Shown here in pieces: positions 12,402-21,797 of a DNA stretch of 64,000 nt. The translations under genes and the position numbers were made by a program. The DNA lies in the NCBI GenBank assembly GCA_015350385.1, contig WNKI01000004.1:1781852-1845851 (forward strand). Direction: 5' to 3'. The DNA comes from Aculops lycopersici (lineage: Eukaryota; Arthropoda; Arachnida; Trombidiformes; Eriophyidae). How positions within the stretch are numbered: the stretch's first letter is position 1; every line of letters begins with the position of its first letter. A model generated the notes under the pieces. The model was not told the DNA's origin. It did not search any database and worked only from the letters and a program-made list of their open reading frames with translations.

Positions 12402-12991
12402 CCTTTCTCGGTATGCAAAAAATATTTATTCTTAATAGTATCTGTATGATGAAATAATGATATTTATATATAATCCGTGACGCTAAAATATTCAGGTGGT
12501 CATCGGACAACACGTACAGAGTATGTGGATAAATGCGAAGCCTCGTGGTCACGGCAGATTGCGAACACTTAAATGCATGCCAAATTCGACTGTAGTTATT
12601 TCAGCGGCCAATGTTGGCTGTGTGTTGGGATCCGAGCGCGCTCTAGACGCGGCGAAATAAAGTTGTTTATTTCAGTCGAGTCCGGCCCTCGCCGGCTGCT
12701 GAAGCCGCTAATGTTAGCATGAGAAAAAAGGGCAGGCTTTTGATATGTATCGGGTAAACAACATGATGATTTTTTCTAGCTATCCATCAATGAATAAGAC
12801 GAAAAATGTTTCAAACCTCATTGGCAAATACCTCAATTCATTAGATTCACAACAACCTATTGGTCTAGATTCCAATTTTAACCGGAGAGCAAATTCAGAG
12901 AGATTTATTTTAATGCAAAACTTAAGCAAGAAAAGGAAGCGAAACATTTGCAGGAGAAACTCAAGTAGCGTCATAGATTATATATTTGATA
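12402..12991. promoter_or_regulatory. Divergent spacer between SAE1 and SIN1
   Basis: A 590-base spacer between two start codons pointing outward. Such head-to-head arrangements usually hold both promoters; I could not identify a definite core element. The right half also carries a small open frame described separately. Confidence 0.4.
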
Positions 12992-13005
12992 ATGGCGCTA
13001 TTTGA
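12745..13005 (+). CDS. Possible upstream small ORF overlapping the SIN1 start
   Basis: An 86-codon ATG frame that ends 14 bases past the SIN1 start codon in a different frame. The product is Asn/Ser/Lys/Arg-rich, with a basic stretch (KKRKRNICRRN), no recognised domain and no low-complexity repeats. It could be an upstream ORF in the SIN1 leader that dampens SIN1 translation, a small cistron of its own, or chance. I do not recognise it. Confidence 0.25.
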   Translation: MYRVNNMMIFSSYPSMNKTKNVSNLIGKYLNSLDSQQPIGLDSNFNRRANSERFILMQNLSKKRKRNICRRNSSSVIDYIFDNGAI

Positions 13006-14268
13006 CGATAGAAGGTTCTTATTATCTCACATTAATCATTCATTTATTACCGGCGATGATACGGGCATATGCGAGGTTGTAATGTTGGATGGAGATGTAT
13101 TTGAAAACCAACATCAGCTTTGCTTGAAGCTCGAGGGTCAAAGCGATGAGAAACCTGAGGACCAATTGGACCCGGAAGGTAGGTATTGAATCATGTTCTC
13201 TAGTCTTTCTCGTTTTGAAAAAGAGGCCTAATCTAACTTTATATCCCTTCTGAATCAGCATATGATCTTAAATACGAGTCAGAGTTATTTGAATCTGAAC
13301 AGGGCCAATCCTATGATATAGCGTCCGATTTAGATTATATATGTCACAGAAGAAGATCGAACACTGCGCAAAGATTACACAAGTTGACCAAAGAGCGGGC
13401 AAACCAGTCCAAAACCCTTACTATTGTTTGGAAATGTAGCTCGCCCACAGGTAGTCATAGTGACGATAAATCCTCACAAGATTCTCCCACTTCCTTAGAT
13501 GAGAGCAACGAGAGGTTGGCTGAAAACGGTGGTGGAACGGATAAGAATGATGCAAACAGTCAAAAACGACCTAAGAGTCCACCTGCAAAGTCTGGACTGA
13601 CCAAATTACTTGAAAAATTTCCATCCCTACCTAAGAATCCATTTGATGAGTATGCCCAATACGACGGCGGCATGAGTGAGAATACATTACCTGTGAAGAA
13701 AATCAACATCTTCATTGCATTCAATCAACCCTCCCAACAATCTCAGCAACCAACAACACCATCTCCCTTGCCAGGCTTAACAGCAGCAAATAACCACCCA
13801 AACCAACAGTCACAAATTCAACAACCTCAAGCGAACAAACCCAAGAGCAACGAGCCGCTCGAGGTTGTTATAGTCTCAAATGCAAAAGTTCAAGATCTCA
13901 TTGGTCTTATTTGTTGGCAATATACTAATGAGGGTCGTGAGCCAAAGTTGCATCATGATATCAATAGGTATTGTCTACGCATTGCCGAGGATAATGGCGA
14001 AGTTGATCCAGATTTCACAAGTTTAAACTCAAGGGAACCATTGTCCAAATTTAACTTCCCCTCGTTGGCATTAACAGAGAAGACCGAAGAGCGGGTTAGA
14101 AGTTACAATGAAAGATATGTCAATGGAAACGCCTATACTCATAGGCCACCGTCCATTGCTCAAAATGTAATTACGAGTAGCACCAAAGTATCAAGTGCTA
14201 GCAGCAAATTTGTTGCCTTGACGAGGATATTTTTTAAGGATGCAAAATTGGACACCACCAACCAATAG
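12992..14268 (+). CDS. MAPKAP1: TORC2 subunit SIN1 (MAPKAP1), apparently truncated after CRIM
   Basis: Two exons, 12992-13178 and 13259-14268, with an 80-base GT-AG intron between them; joined length 398 residues. SIN1 is the TORC2 subunit that recruits AGC kinases such as Akt. The N-terminus (MALFDDRRFLLSHI, then TGDDTGICEVVMLD) and the RRRSNTAQRL motif after the splice both match SIN1 proteins and support the start and the intron. The CRIM substrate-binding domain is visible at about 215-330, with NPFDEYAQYDG before it and VQDLIGLICWQYTNEGREPKL within it. Family members continue with a Ras-binding and a PH domain; here the frame stops shortly after CRIM, and no such domain follows in the next kilobase. 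Either the gene is naturally short, further exons were missed, or it is disrupted. Confidence 0.87.
13179..13258 (+). other. Intron 1 of the SIN1 gene
   Basis: An 80-base GT-AG intron: donor G|GTAGGT at 13179, acceptor ATCAG| ending at 13258. The intron is inferred because joining in phase 1 restores the SIN1 family motif that straddles the exons. Confidence 0.85.
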
Positions 14269-15619
14269 CTATAGTGCCTCTCAAAACTGGCCATGAATTC
14301 TTGATTATTGATGTCTAATAAACTTTTTGAGGCTTCTTCCTGCTAATTTTCTTGGTCTTGATCGATTTCTTGATGCTTCTTCTAATTGTATTCTCAGTCG
14401 TAGTGAGAGAGAAAGCGAGAGAAACAGAGGCAATCTGTGTGTGCAAACCAAAGAAGAAACAACGTGCTCAATGTTAAAAGCAATAATAAATAAGAAAAGT
14501 TCCGAATATAATTCATCTCATCAAGATCGTAGCCAGTTTTGAGAGGCACTGCACAATACATCCACAAAGACTATGGATTGCAATGATATATCAACAAGCA
14601 ACGTGAGAGCTCCTCTACTTCTATCTTGATTTTCCAAAGCCACAACTACTTGTTATTGGTTTGATACCACAGATTTGTTTAACCAAACAATCACTAAATA
14701 CTATCCAACAAAAGATTCAATAAAATAAGACGATAATAATTGCTATTGACAAAAGTTCAGATCATGATTGATAAGTTCAATCATTTTAAACAAGATATTC
14801 TTTCGAATGAATCATTGTAAATTTTTCATCACAACTAGAAGTTGTCGCAAGGGATTTATATCTTGGTATCGTAAGCTAATCTCGCAATTGAGAGGAAATC
14901 TAAAAAAACTGGACCATTGATATCGATAAATTATTTTAGTTCCAATTAATGTGCCCCATCGATTCGCATGCAACGTGTCCACTTGGGGGCGGCGGCCGCT
15001 GCTGGGGCGATTGCAGACATCGCGGCGCTTGTAGCCTGGCAATTGCAAAATGCATCAGGCTCTCTGGGTTACTGGGTGGACGATGCTGCTTCCAATGCAG
15101 CCGCGCTGCCAGAGTTCTGGTTTCTCTCATCACATCTCCCTCGATTCTGTGTGAGCCGCCGGGACACGCTAGTAGATGGGAACTGTTTGCGTAAATTAGT
15201 TCGCGATGTTGCATTCGAGCAAGAGAGACCCGGGCGCACTAATGAGAGAATGGCCATGCGGAGGGAGTAACGGCGGCGCCTGTGCAACGTCCCATTGGCT
15301 GGGCGCCGCAGGCTACGACCGCGTTACTAGCGTCGTTGGCAAGAGGGATCCGCCGCAACGAACAAAGGAAAGTTTCCGTATGTTTTGTCTGTTAGGTGTG
15401 TGTGTGTGTTTCTGTGTGCGAGTAAAACTGTACTCAAGTTTTTCCCTTTAAATCACACAGGCACACGACCAGTCGGAGCCCAGAACCAGAACTGTGGCAC
15501 CTCAGTAATTAAAGGAAGGAGAATAGTCAGCCTTTGAAGTTATTGGAGGTGGACAAAAATAAAATCAATCTAGAGCATTAGCTCCAATTCAAACACTTAT
15601 AGGTGTGCAGTCTATTAGG
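14269..15619. other. Intergenic: poly(A) signal, inverted repeat, GC-rich segment
   Basis: AATAAA at 14317-14322 is a likely poly(A) signal for SIN1. A perfect 19-base inverted repeat brackets 14273-14549. Around 14960-15370 the DNA becomes GC-rich, with several overlapping short frames on both strands and no recognisable domain. A TG run lies near 15396. The 3' part is probably the promoter and leader of the gene at 15620. Confidence 0.5.
14273..14549. repeat. Inverted repeat with 19-bp perfect arms
   Basis: The left arm AGTGCCTCTCAAAACTGGC (14273-14291) recurs as its exact reverse complement at 14531-14549. The arms enclose about 240 bases of AT-rich sequence right after the SIN1 stop codon. 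It could be a small MITE-like element or the trace of a local inversion or duplication. No target-site duplication is evident directly outside the arms. Confidence 0.7.
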
Positions 15620-16057
15620 ATGGCTCGCCGACGTCCAGCAACAGCTCAACAAGTTTCACGGCCGAAGCGCCGGGCAACTAACGCCCATGTTCTCAGGTAC
15701 CTGCAAACTAGAAATCCAAGCAAATTGGAAAACAGTGATCTAAAACGTGCACTAGAAGCCTCGTTAGAGGAATATCCGGACTTTTGGCCTGAGGAACCGG
15801 AGAGAGAAAAAAGTCCATCGGGGTCAATAAGTAGCTCGAGCGCCAGTAGTAGCTCAAAAACAAACAACCACCACCTGAACCAATACCACCAAAACTACAC
15901 CTACCGTCCAAATCATAATAAATACAAGCCAGTAGCAAAGAAGAATATTTACAAGGAGGCAGACTTTTTCCATGATGGAATCATGGAATACATTATGTAC
16001 GAATTAGAAAGCGAACGTAGAGCTCAGATCCAAGGATCTAAAAATGAAACCAAATGA
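15620..16057 (+). CDS. Unrecognised basic protein with a UIM-like helix
   Basis: A 145-residue single-exon frame starting at ATG 15620 (MARRRPAT). The N-terminus is Arg-rich with an RPKRR stretch that resembles a nuclear localisation signal. Residues 40-55 (SDLKRALEASLEEY) match the ubiquitin-interacting motif pattern A-L-x-x-S-L-x-E. A Ser-rich then Asn/His/Tyr-rich linker (about 70-110) follows, and the last part (FFHDGIMEYIMYELESERRA) looks helical. The composition is protein-like rather than repetitive, and an AATAAA lies 150 bases downstream (16207-16212). I do not recognise the family; a nuclear ubiquitin- or chromatin-related role is only a guess from the motifs. Confidence 0.6.
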   Translation: MARRRPATAQQVSRPKRRATNAHVLRYLQTRNPSKLENSDLKRALEASLEEYPDFWPEEPEREKSPSGSISSSSASSSSKTNNHHLNQYHQNYTYRPNHNKYKPVAKKNIYKEADFFHDGIMEYIMYELESERRAQIQGSKNETK

Positions 16058-16499
16058 ATGAACTACCACCAATATATAATAATTTACATCAAATCATAAC
16101 ACCTTACACCATATCATATTTAATAAGAGATACGAGCATGAAGATAAGAATGAATTTTTTATATTTATATACAAATATATAAATGATATTATGTCCTATG
16201 AAATTAAATAAAATTGCAGTGCATGAATCAATCAAACCTCATTCCTACCTTTAGAATTTAGTTCGTTGTCATCTAACGACTGCTCACTTTCGTCGTCTCT
16301 TGTCAGTTAACAGCTGCCGCTGATTGCCAAGCGAGCAACACTAAGGAGAGAACGCAACTCTTTGCTTCGCACAACCGCCAACACAACCATTGAGAGGGAT
16401 CAAGTTGCGTGCAACTTGCATCGAAAGGCGAGTAGATATTTACATAGTTTATTTATGTGGAAAACATCTAGGCAGATGAGTTAACTAAGATGATCTTGA

Positions 16500-17339
16500 T
16501 CATATATCCGGCCACTGGAATTCATCCTGATTGAGGATGGGATACTTTTTGGCCGCACGCAAACCTGGAACCTTGCCGATGACACCAGGTAGTGCATTGT
16601 ATCCTTGGAAATATTCATCATTCTCCTTGTCCCACCTGATGGGTTCCGGTAGGAGGCACAGGTTTTCAGGCAGAGAATTGTTCAAGGCGATTAGACTCTC
16701 GTAAGGGTTCATACCAATAACGGGTGTTGAGTAGTATTCGACAAGATCCTTGATGGTCTGTATGTCGTTTAAACTTGGTGTTGGTAGCTCGTGATTGAAG
16801 GTTTCAATGCAAGCTGTGATCAGATTAAACTTAAGGGCACGATTCTTGTTTAGGTCAATGTTGAGAATTTCATCATCTAAGTTAGGTGAACTTGCTGATG
16901 ATTCTGATGAATTTAGTTGTGTTTTCCTATATATTAGCATGATTTGATCTTGCACATTTTCTGGAGGTGAATAACCAACTTGCTCTCGAGCAGAGCCCCT
17001 TTGCTCCAGAGACATTTTCAATCTAGATAACCTATCAGACGCTGTCGCTTTAGCTTCCTTAGGGTCGCTCGTGTGGACCTCGCTCCATTGATACCTATTA
17101 AATCTATTGTCCTTGTCTTTAGGTATCACCTTTTGCCAATCCTTCTTCTTTCTGTGTCTGTTGAATTCATTGATATTGTACTTGTCTGTGTAAGGTGTTC
17201 TTGTGGGATCTAGGTAGGATTCTCGATTGTTTCTATTATAACGCCATGGGTATAATTTAGGGTGATTTCGAACTTGGATCACATTTAAACCTACACCACT
17301 TTGAGCTAAAACCACCCTAGTCAAAACGTTCAATTGCAT
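16500..17339 (-). CDS. MRPL50: Mitochondrial ribosomal protein mL50
   Basis: A 279-residue single-exon protein, probably the mL50 component of the mitochondrial large ribosomal subunit. The recognisable part is the C-terminal two thirds. YSPPENVQDQI (about 123) corresponds to the YTPPEDLQ-type motif of mL50. LKFNLITACIETFNHELPTP (about 169) and the following helix DIQTIKDLVEYYSTPV match the acyl-carrier-protein-like fold, and the SLPENLCLLPEPIRW ending fits too. The first 20 residues could be a mitochondrial targeting peptide. Residues 20-110 form a basic Arg/Lys/Asn/Tyr-rich extension that makes the protein much longer than human mL50 (about 158 residues), and there is also a C-terminal extension ending in FQWPDI. 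Confidence is moderate because the match is short. Confidence 0.68.
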   Translation of the reverse strand: MQLNVLTRVVLAQSGVGLNVIQVRNHPKLYPWRYNRNNRESYLDPTRTPYTDKYNINEFNRHRKKKDWQKVIPKDKDNRFNRYQWSEVHTSDPKEAKATASDRLSRLKMSLEQRGSAREQVGYSPPENVQDQIMLIYRKTQLNSSESSASSPNLDDEILNIDLNKNRALKFNLITACIETFNHELPTPSLNDIQTIKDLVEYYSTPVIGMNPYESLIALNNSLPENLCLLPEPIRWDKENDEYFQGYNALPGVIGKVPGLRAAKKYPILNQDEFQWPDI

Positions 17340-17824
17340 ATTTGTCTCTGATAACTTGAAAATTTAGAAGTACAAATATACTAATCAGAATGAGTTAATT
17401 TTACTTCTTCATCAATCAACAGAGTAGATATTTACTGCTGTAACAACAAAAACCTCGTGCTCTTGCATCGCTCTGTACGAAGCTCACACTCAATCGTACA
17501 GCCAACATTCAGACTCAAGCGCCTAGATTTCCATGGCTTGTGTTATCGTTGAACGAGAGTGACTTTCAAGGGGAGATACAAAAAGACGCAAAATTAGAGT
17601 GCAGTTATTAGATTGTGAAGCCAAGCAGAGTGTCCCTCACTGTATTCTTCAGGCTAACATGAGCAAAAAACAGATGAAGCCGCCAAATATACACATGTTA
17701 TCGATATTCAGCCATCTCACAAAGATTGTTGTTTGTTATTTGATACCTCATCAATATTATTGCTTCATTGAGTTATCGAATTGATTATACATTCGTACAA
17801 TTCACCAATTTCTTTTATATCAAC
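17340..17824. promoter_or_regulatory. Divergent spacer between mL50 and SUCLA2
   Basis: A 485-base spacer between outward-pointing start codons of two mitochondrial-protein genes. It presumably holds both promoters; I see no definite core motif and only one short non-convincing frame (17599-17784). Confidence 0.4.
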
Positions 17825-19138
17825 ATGGCTTCAGTAATAGGTCGCAGATTACTAACTCAAAAACCGAGCAAAGGGTTAGTCCAGGTGATCAACAAAAGAA
17901 ACTTAAATGTCCATGAGAATGTTTCAATGCGAATATTAGCCAACCATGGGGTTCAAGTTCCAAGATTTGGAGTTGCACGAACACCAGAAGAGGTGACTAG
18001 TATTATAAAGGATCTAAAATCCAAAGACTACGTGGTAAAGGCTCAAGTTCTGGCCGGTGGCCGTGGAAAGGGTCACTTTGATAACGGCCTCAAGGGCGGC
18101 GTAAAAATGGCTTTCAGTGAAGCTGAGGCCACGAAATTGGCTAGCCAAATGATCGGACACAAACTAATAACAAAACAAACTGGAGAAAAGGGAATCATTT
18201 GCAATGAAGTTATGATTGTCGAAAGATTATACCCTCGACGAGAATTCTATTTCGCTATCATGATGGAGCGATCCTTTGGCGGCCCAGTTATGCTTGCTAG
18301 CTCGGTGGGTGGAGTTAACATTGAAGAAATTGCCGCAGAAAACCCTGAAGCCATTATAACAGAACCGGTGGACATTAATATTGGGGTTACACCAGAGCAA
18401 GCTAAAAGAGTCGCAGAGAAATTGGGCTTTTCCGAGTCATCGATCGGCGAGGCAACGGAAATGATCCAGCGTCTATATACAACATTCTTAAAGAATGATG
18501 CAGTAATGCTAGAGATTAATCCTTTTGTCGAAGACACCACAGGCAAAGTATTATGTCTTGATGCCAAGTGCCGTTTCGACGACAACTCCTACTTTAGACA
18601 CAAGGATATTTTCGAATCACGCGACTGGTCACAATCTGACACAAGGGAGCGAGAGGCTGACGCAAGTAATCTCAATTACATCGCTCTAGATGGCGATATT
18701 GGGTGTCTAGTCAACGGCGCTGGTCTCGCTATGGCCACCATGGATATCATCAAGTTGCACGGCGGAAGTCCGGCTAACTTTTTGGATGTTGGTGGTGGAG
18801 CCACTGCAAAGCAAGTCACCGAAGCTTTCAGAATTATTTCAAGTGACCCCAAGGTGCAAGCAATTTTAGTGAACATCTTTGGTGGTATCATGAGATGCGA
18901 TGTCATCGCCGAAGGTATTATTCAAGCGGCTCAGACTTTGAATTTGAGAACCCCAATCATTTGTCGTCTTCAGGGAACTCGCGTTGAAGATGCCCAAGCC
19001 TTAATTCATGCTAGTAATATGAGAATACATGCTCGTGATGATCTAGATGAGGCGGCCCAAATGGCTGTGAAGGTTTCGCAAATTGTTAGTCTTGCCAAGT
19101 CGGCCGATGTTGCTGTCAACTTCGAATTACCAATCTAG
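17825..19138 (+). CDS. SUCLA2: Succinate-CoA ligase (ADP-forming) beta subunit, mitochondrial
   Basis: A 437-residue single-exon protein from ATG 17825 (MASVIGRRLLTQK). The frame is open upstream, but this Met gives a typical basic, Ser/Arg-rich mitochondrial targeting peptide. With the alpha subunit it converts succinyl-CoA and ADP/Pi to succinate, CoA and ATP in the TCA cycle. The ATP-grasp domain starts near residue 25. AQVLAGGRGKGHF and NGLKGGVK are the nucleotide-binding region, KQTGEKGIICNEV and YPRREFYFAIMMERSF favour the ADP-forming over the GDP-forming isoform, and EINPFVED is the metal-binding part. The C-terminal ligase domain has LVNGAGLAMATMDIIK, FLDVGGGA and NIFGGIMRCDVIA. The length is normal for the family. 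Confidence 0.96.
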   Translation: MASVIGRRLLTQKPSKGLVQVINKRNLNVHENVSMRILANHGVQVPRFGVARTPEEVTSIIKDLKSKDYVVKAQVLAGGRGKGHFDNGLKGGVKMAFSEAEATKLASQMIGHKLITKQTGEKGIICNEVMIVERLYPRREFYFAIMMERSFGGPVMLASSVGGVNIEEIAAENPEAIITEPVDINIGVTPEQAKRVAEKLGFSESSIGEATEMIQRLYTTFLKNDAVMLEINPFVEDTTGKVLCLDAKCRFDDNSYFRHKDIFESRDWSQSDTREREADASNLNYIALDGDIGCLVNGAGLAMATMDIIKLHGGSPANFLDVGGGATAKQVTEAFRIISSDPKVQAILVNIFGGIMRCDVIAEGIIQAAQTLNLRTPIICRLQGTRVEDAQALIHASNMRIHARDDLDEAAQMAVKVSQIVSLAKSADVAVNFELPI

Positions 19139-19271
19139 ACATGAAGATCATGGATTCTCACTTTGTTTGTATATCTCTTAGCGCTTGATTATTAAATAGC
19201 ATATACTCTCCCGTCTAGTAGACGTTGTTTTAATTGCATATGATGCTTAGATTTGAGTCTAAATTTCTTGT

Positions 19272-20036
19272 TTACGGTTGTTGTAAACTTGCGATACTTC
19301 GGATGGCTTCACTATCTCTCCTATCGCCCCCATGCAAATGTAATGCGATCATCTTGTCTAGTTCAGACATTTCCCTTTCAGAAATTTCAAATTGATGAGA
19401 TACTAAATTTCGGTAGAATTTTACTGCAAACATAATAAATAGCATTAAGATTGGTATAAGTGCAATCGTAACTGAGATCGAAACAATATAACCGACATCC
19501 CTGCCGGACTTGACCCCATAGCTCCAGAATTTAACCCAACAAATGAGGTCAATTTCAACTAGAAAGAGGAAGATTCCTATGGTTGTACTAAAGAACCATG
19601 ACATCTCAATATAATTTTTCAATCTGTCATGGGTACCATCGTTTGCGGAATATTCTACCGTGCCAGGTATGATGGCAACCGATTCGATATGTGGTAATAT
19701 ACAAGTGGCAATCATTAGGGATAACATGTGGACTGCAATGAGTAGTGTGGTGCAAATAACAAAAGCAACCATCAAGGCAACTGGAACCTCTTTCTCTTCG
19801 TTAAGTTGAATCTCGACCAGAGCTACCTGTTGAGGATTTTGACGTCCATTTCAGATGGTTAGTTCAATATTAAAAACTTGACATGCCTATTGGAATAGAT
19901 TGTTACGACACACTATAAGTGATTTGCTTATACTTACCATAGCAAAACCAGACAATAGGGCAGAGGCCCGAGCTGAAGCCTTGAGTTTTGATCGGCCAAG
20001 ATTTAGACGACGCCACCACATTTTTTGAGCCTCCAT
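19272..20036 (-). CDS. ORAI1: Orai store-operated calcium channel
   Basis: Two exons on the minus strand, 20036-19938 and 19826-19272, separated by a 111-base GT-AG intron; 217 residues. Orai forms the CRAC channel pore in the plasma membrane and is opened by STIM after endoplasmic-reticulum calcium depletion. Exon 1 encodes the cytosolic TM1 extension (WRRLNLGRSKLKASARASALLSGFAM); across the splice comes VALVEIQ. Glu38 occupies the position of the selectivity-filter Glu106 of human Orai1, and Arg23 that of Arg91. TM2 (VICTTLLIAVHMLSLMIATC), TM3 (SWFFSTTIGIFLFLVEIDLI, with the conserved acidic residue), TM4 and a C-terminal helix (EREMSELDKMIALH) that should bind STIM are all visible. The N-terminus is very short: an in-frame TGA lies four codons upstream of ATG 20036, so no Pro/Arg-rich tail is encoded. 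Confidence 0.93.
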
Positions 20037-21797
20037 TGTTATGTGTCACCTGTGTTTTAACCTCTGGCTCGAACGTAGATGCAATAATTACGTTACTTGC
20101 TGCCAATGTGCTCTGATGATGAGGTATAAATTACTAAATCTCTTGGAATATAAGGACATAATTCGAATTTAACGCAATTCATTGTTGACATAACGAATCC
20201 TCTACCGTTTGCAAAGGTGAGGATGTGTCCAATTGTCGGCAACGACAACATCAACAACAACAGCGGCTGAGGAGGCAACTCAGAAATTCGACAGCAGTTC
20301 GCGTTTGGTAGCGCGTGGAGCTGCTTTCCCCCCTCTTCTCACTCATGGAGTTTCTGGAGGAATCCTAAGTTCACTAGGGGAAAAAGAGGTGTTACAAATT
20401 TACTATGGCCCATCTCATGTGTCTCAAACCACCTGTCAATCGGCCAAGTGACCAATCTAATCATAGAAGAAATGAAAAAAAGAACTAGACAAGTGGTCGT
20501 GTGCATCCAAGTGCATAGAAAAGATATGATTGCATTGTATTCATCTTATCAAAGGCAGCATAACTACTTGTAGACAACAAGCAGTTGGATTAGGATATTC
20601 CGCCAACAACAATTAGACAAAAGAGAAACTTACTATTACAAGCGAAGGTTCTTCTGTGGGGTAAAGAAAAGTTGGTAGCGTTAGTTTTGTGCCAAGATCA
20701 CATCGGCACCGTCAGTTTCGGTAGCATGAGCAACTCATGGCGTCACATTGTCGGCGCGAGCTATGAGCAAGTTGCACCGAGATCCGCCAAGACCACTGGC
20801 AATCTTTCCATTGCGCTCCTTATCGCTGCCCACTGGCTAAAGTCTCCGGCGAGCCACTAGCTTGCCGTTGGCAGGGCTTTTGTTGCGCACAACTGGCAAC
20901 CGAGGTGGCCAACTTTGCGCAGGTGGCCAGTCTTGCACAACGGCTCCGAATACGACGACGACGGATCCGATTATGATGGCGACTACCGAGCTGCCCGCCT
21001 GCTTTACTGTTTGCCATTGGCCAGCAAACTTCCAGCTTTTGCAGGTAAACCCGTCGCCACCCCCACGCCGAGTGGCAAGATTACAGGTAGAAGGGGATGG
21101 ATTTTTGTTTGACTAAAGGATATACTCACTCCTCTGGTCGCCGTCTTCGTTGTGGTGGCTGACGGCAGAGGTAGTCGACGAACACGAACGCCAACCAACC
21201 AACTCTCCGGCAAGCTAGGCGACTATATCAACCGCTGCCGCTGCCACTGCCACAACTGCCACTGCCATCACCAGTCGCCAATCTGTCTGTCGGACGAAGA
21301 TCTTGCTTATTGTGATATCCGAGCCGCTAGTAACTATATTTGTGTTTATGTGAGAGTAAGTCGAACTACTACCACTACCTCTTCTTCTTCAACTTTAGCT
21401 TCTCCTACTAGTTGTTGTGTTGGTTTGGGTGATTTGGGTGCCTGTTGTTTTTGTTGTTGCTTTTGTTCAGTTGTTAGTTAACATATAGTGAGCTTAACCT
21501 GGACTTAGCTATGTACCTGCCAGTAAACTAGACGACGATGCAATCTTCTTCCGAGTTATTAACAATTATTAATTAACTTGTAAGTGAGTGGCTAACTAGA
21601 GAGTGAGTGACTTAGTGACTAGTGAGTCCGATCAATCAACTAAACCTTGGCTAATTTAAACAGTCAGGCGGATCACTCTAACTTAACGCAACAAGTAGTC
21701 GTGCTGTTTATGTGTCGCTCGAAGTTAGGAAGGGAAGAAAAGATTCATCAACTTGAAGAACAACCATCAATAATACAACAGTCGTAAAAATAGGAAA
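20037..21797. other. Intergenic region between Orai and the protease gene
   Basis: A 1.76-kb divergent spacer. Short frames at 20233-20451, 20862-21116 and 21152-21481 are low-complexity or overlap on both strands and have no recognisable domain. The right end (21490-21797) is AT-rich and probably the 5' leader of the protease gene. Confidence 0.5.

Noticed and set aside
14936..15287. Frames on both strands with a DGNCL word that recalls OTU proteases
   Set aside because: Only a five-residue coincidence; no other OTU motif, GC-rich promoter-like DNA, competing frames on the other strand.
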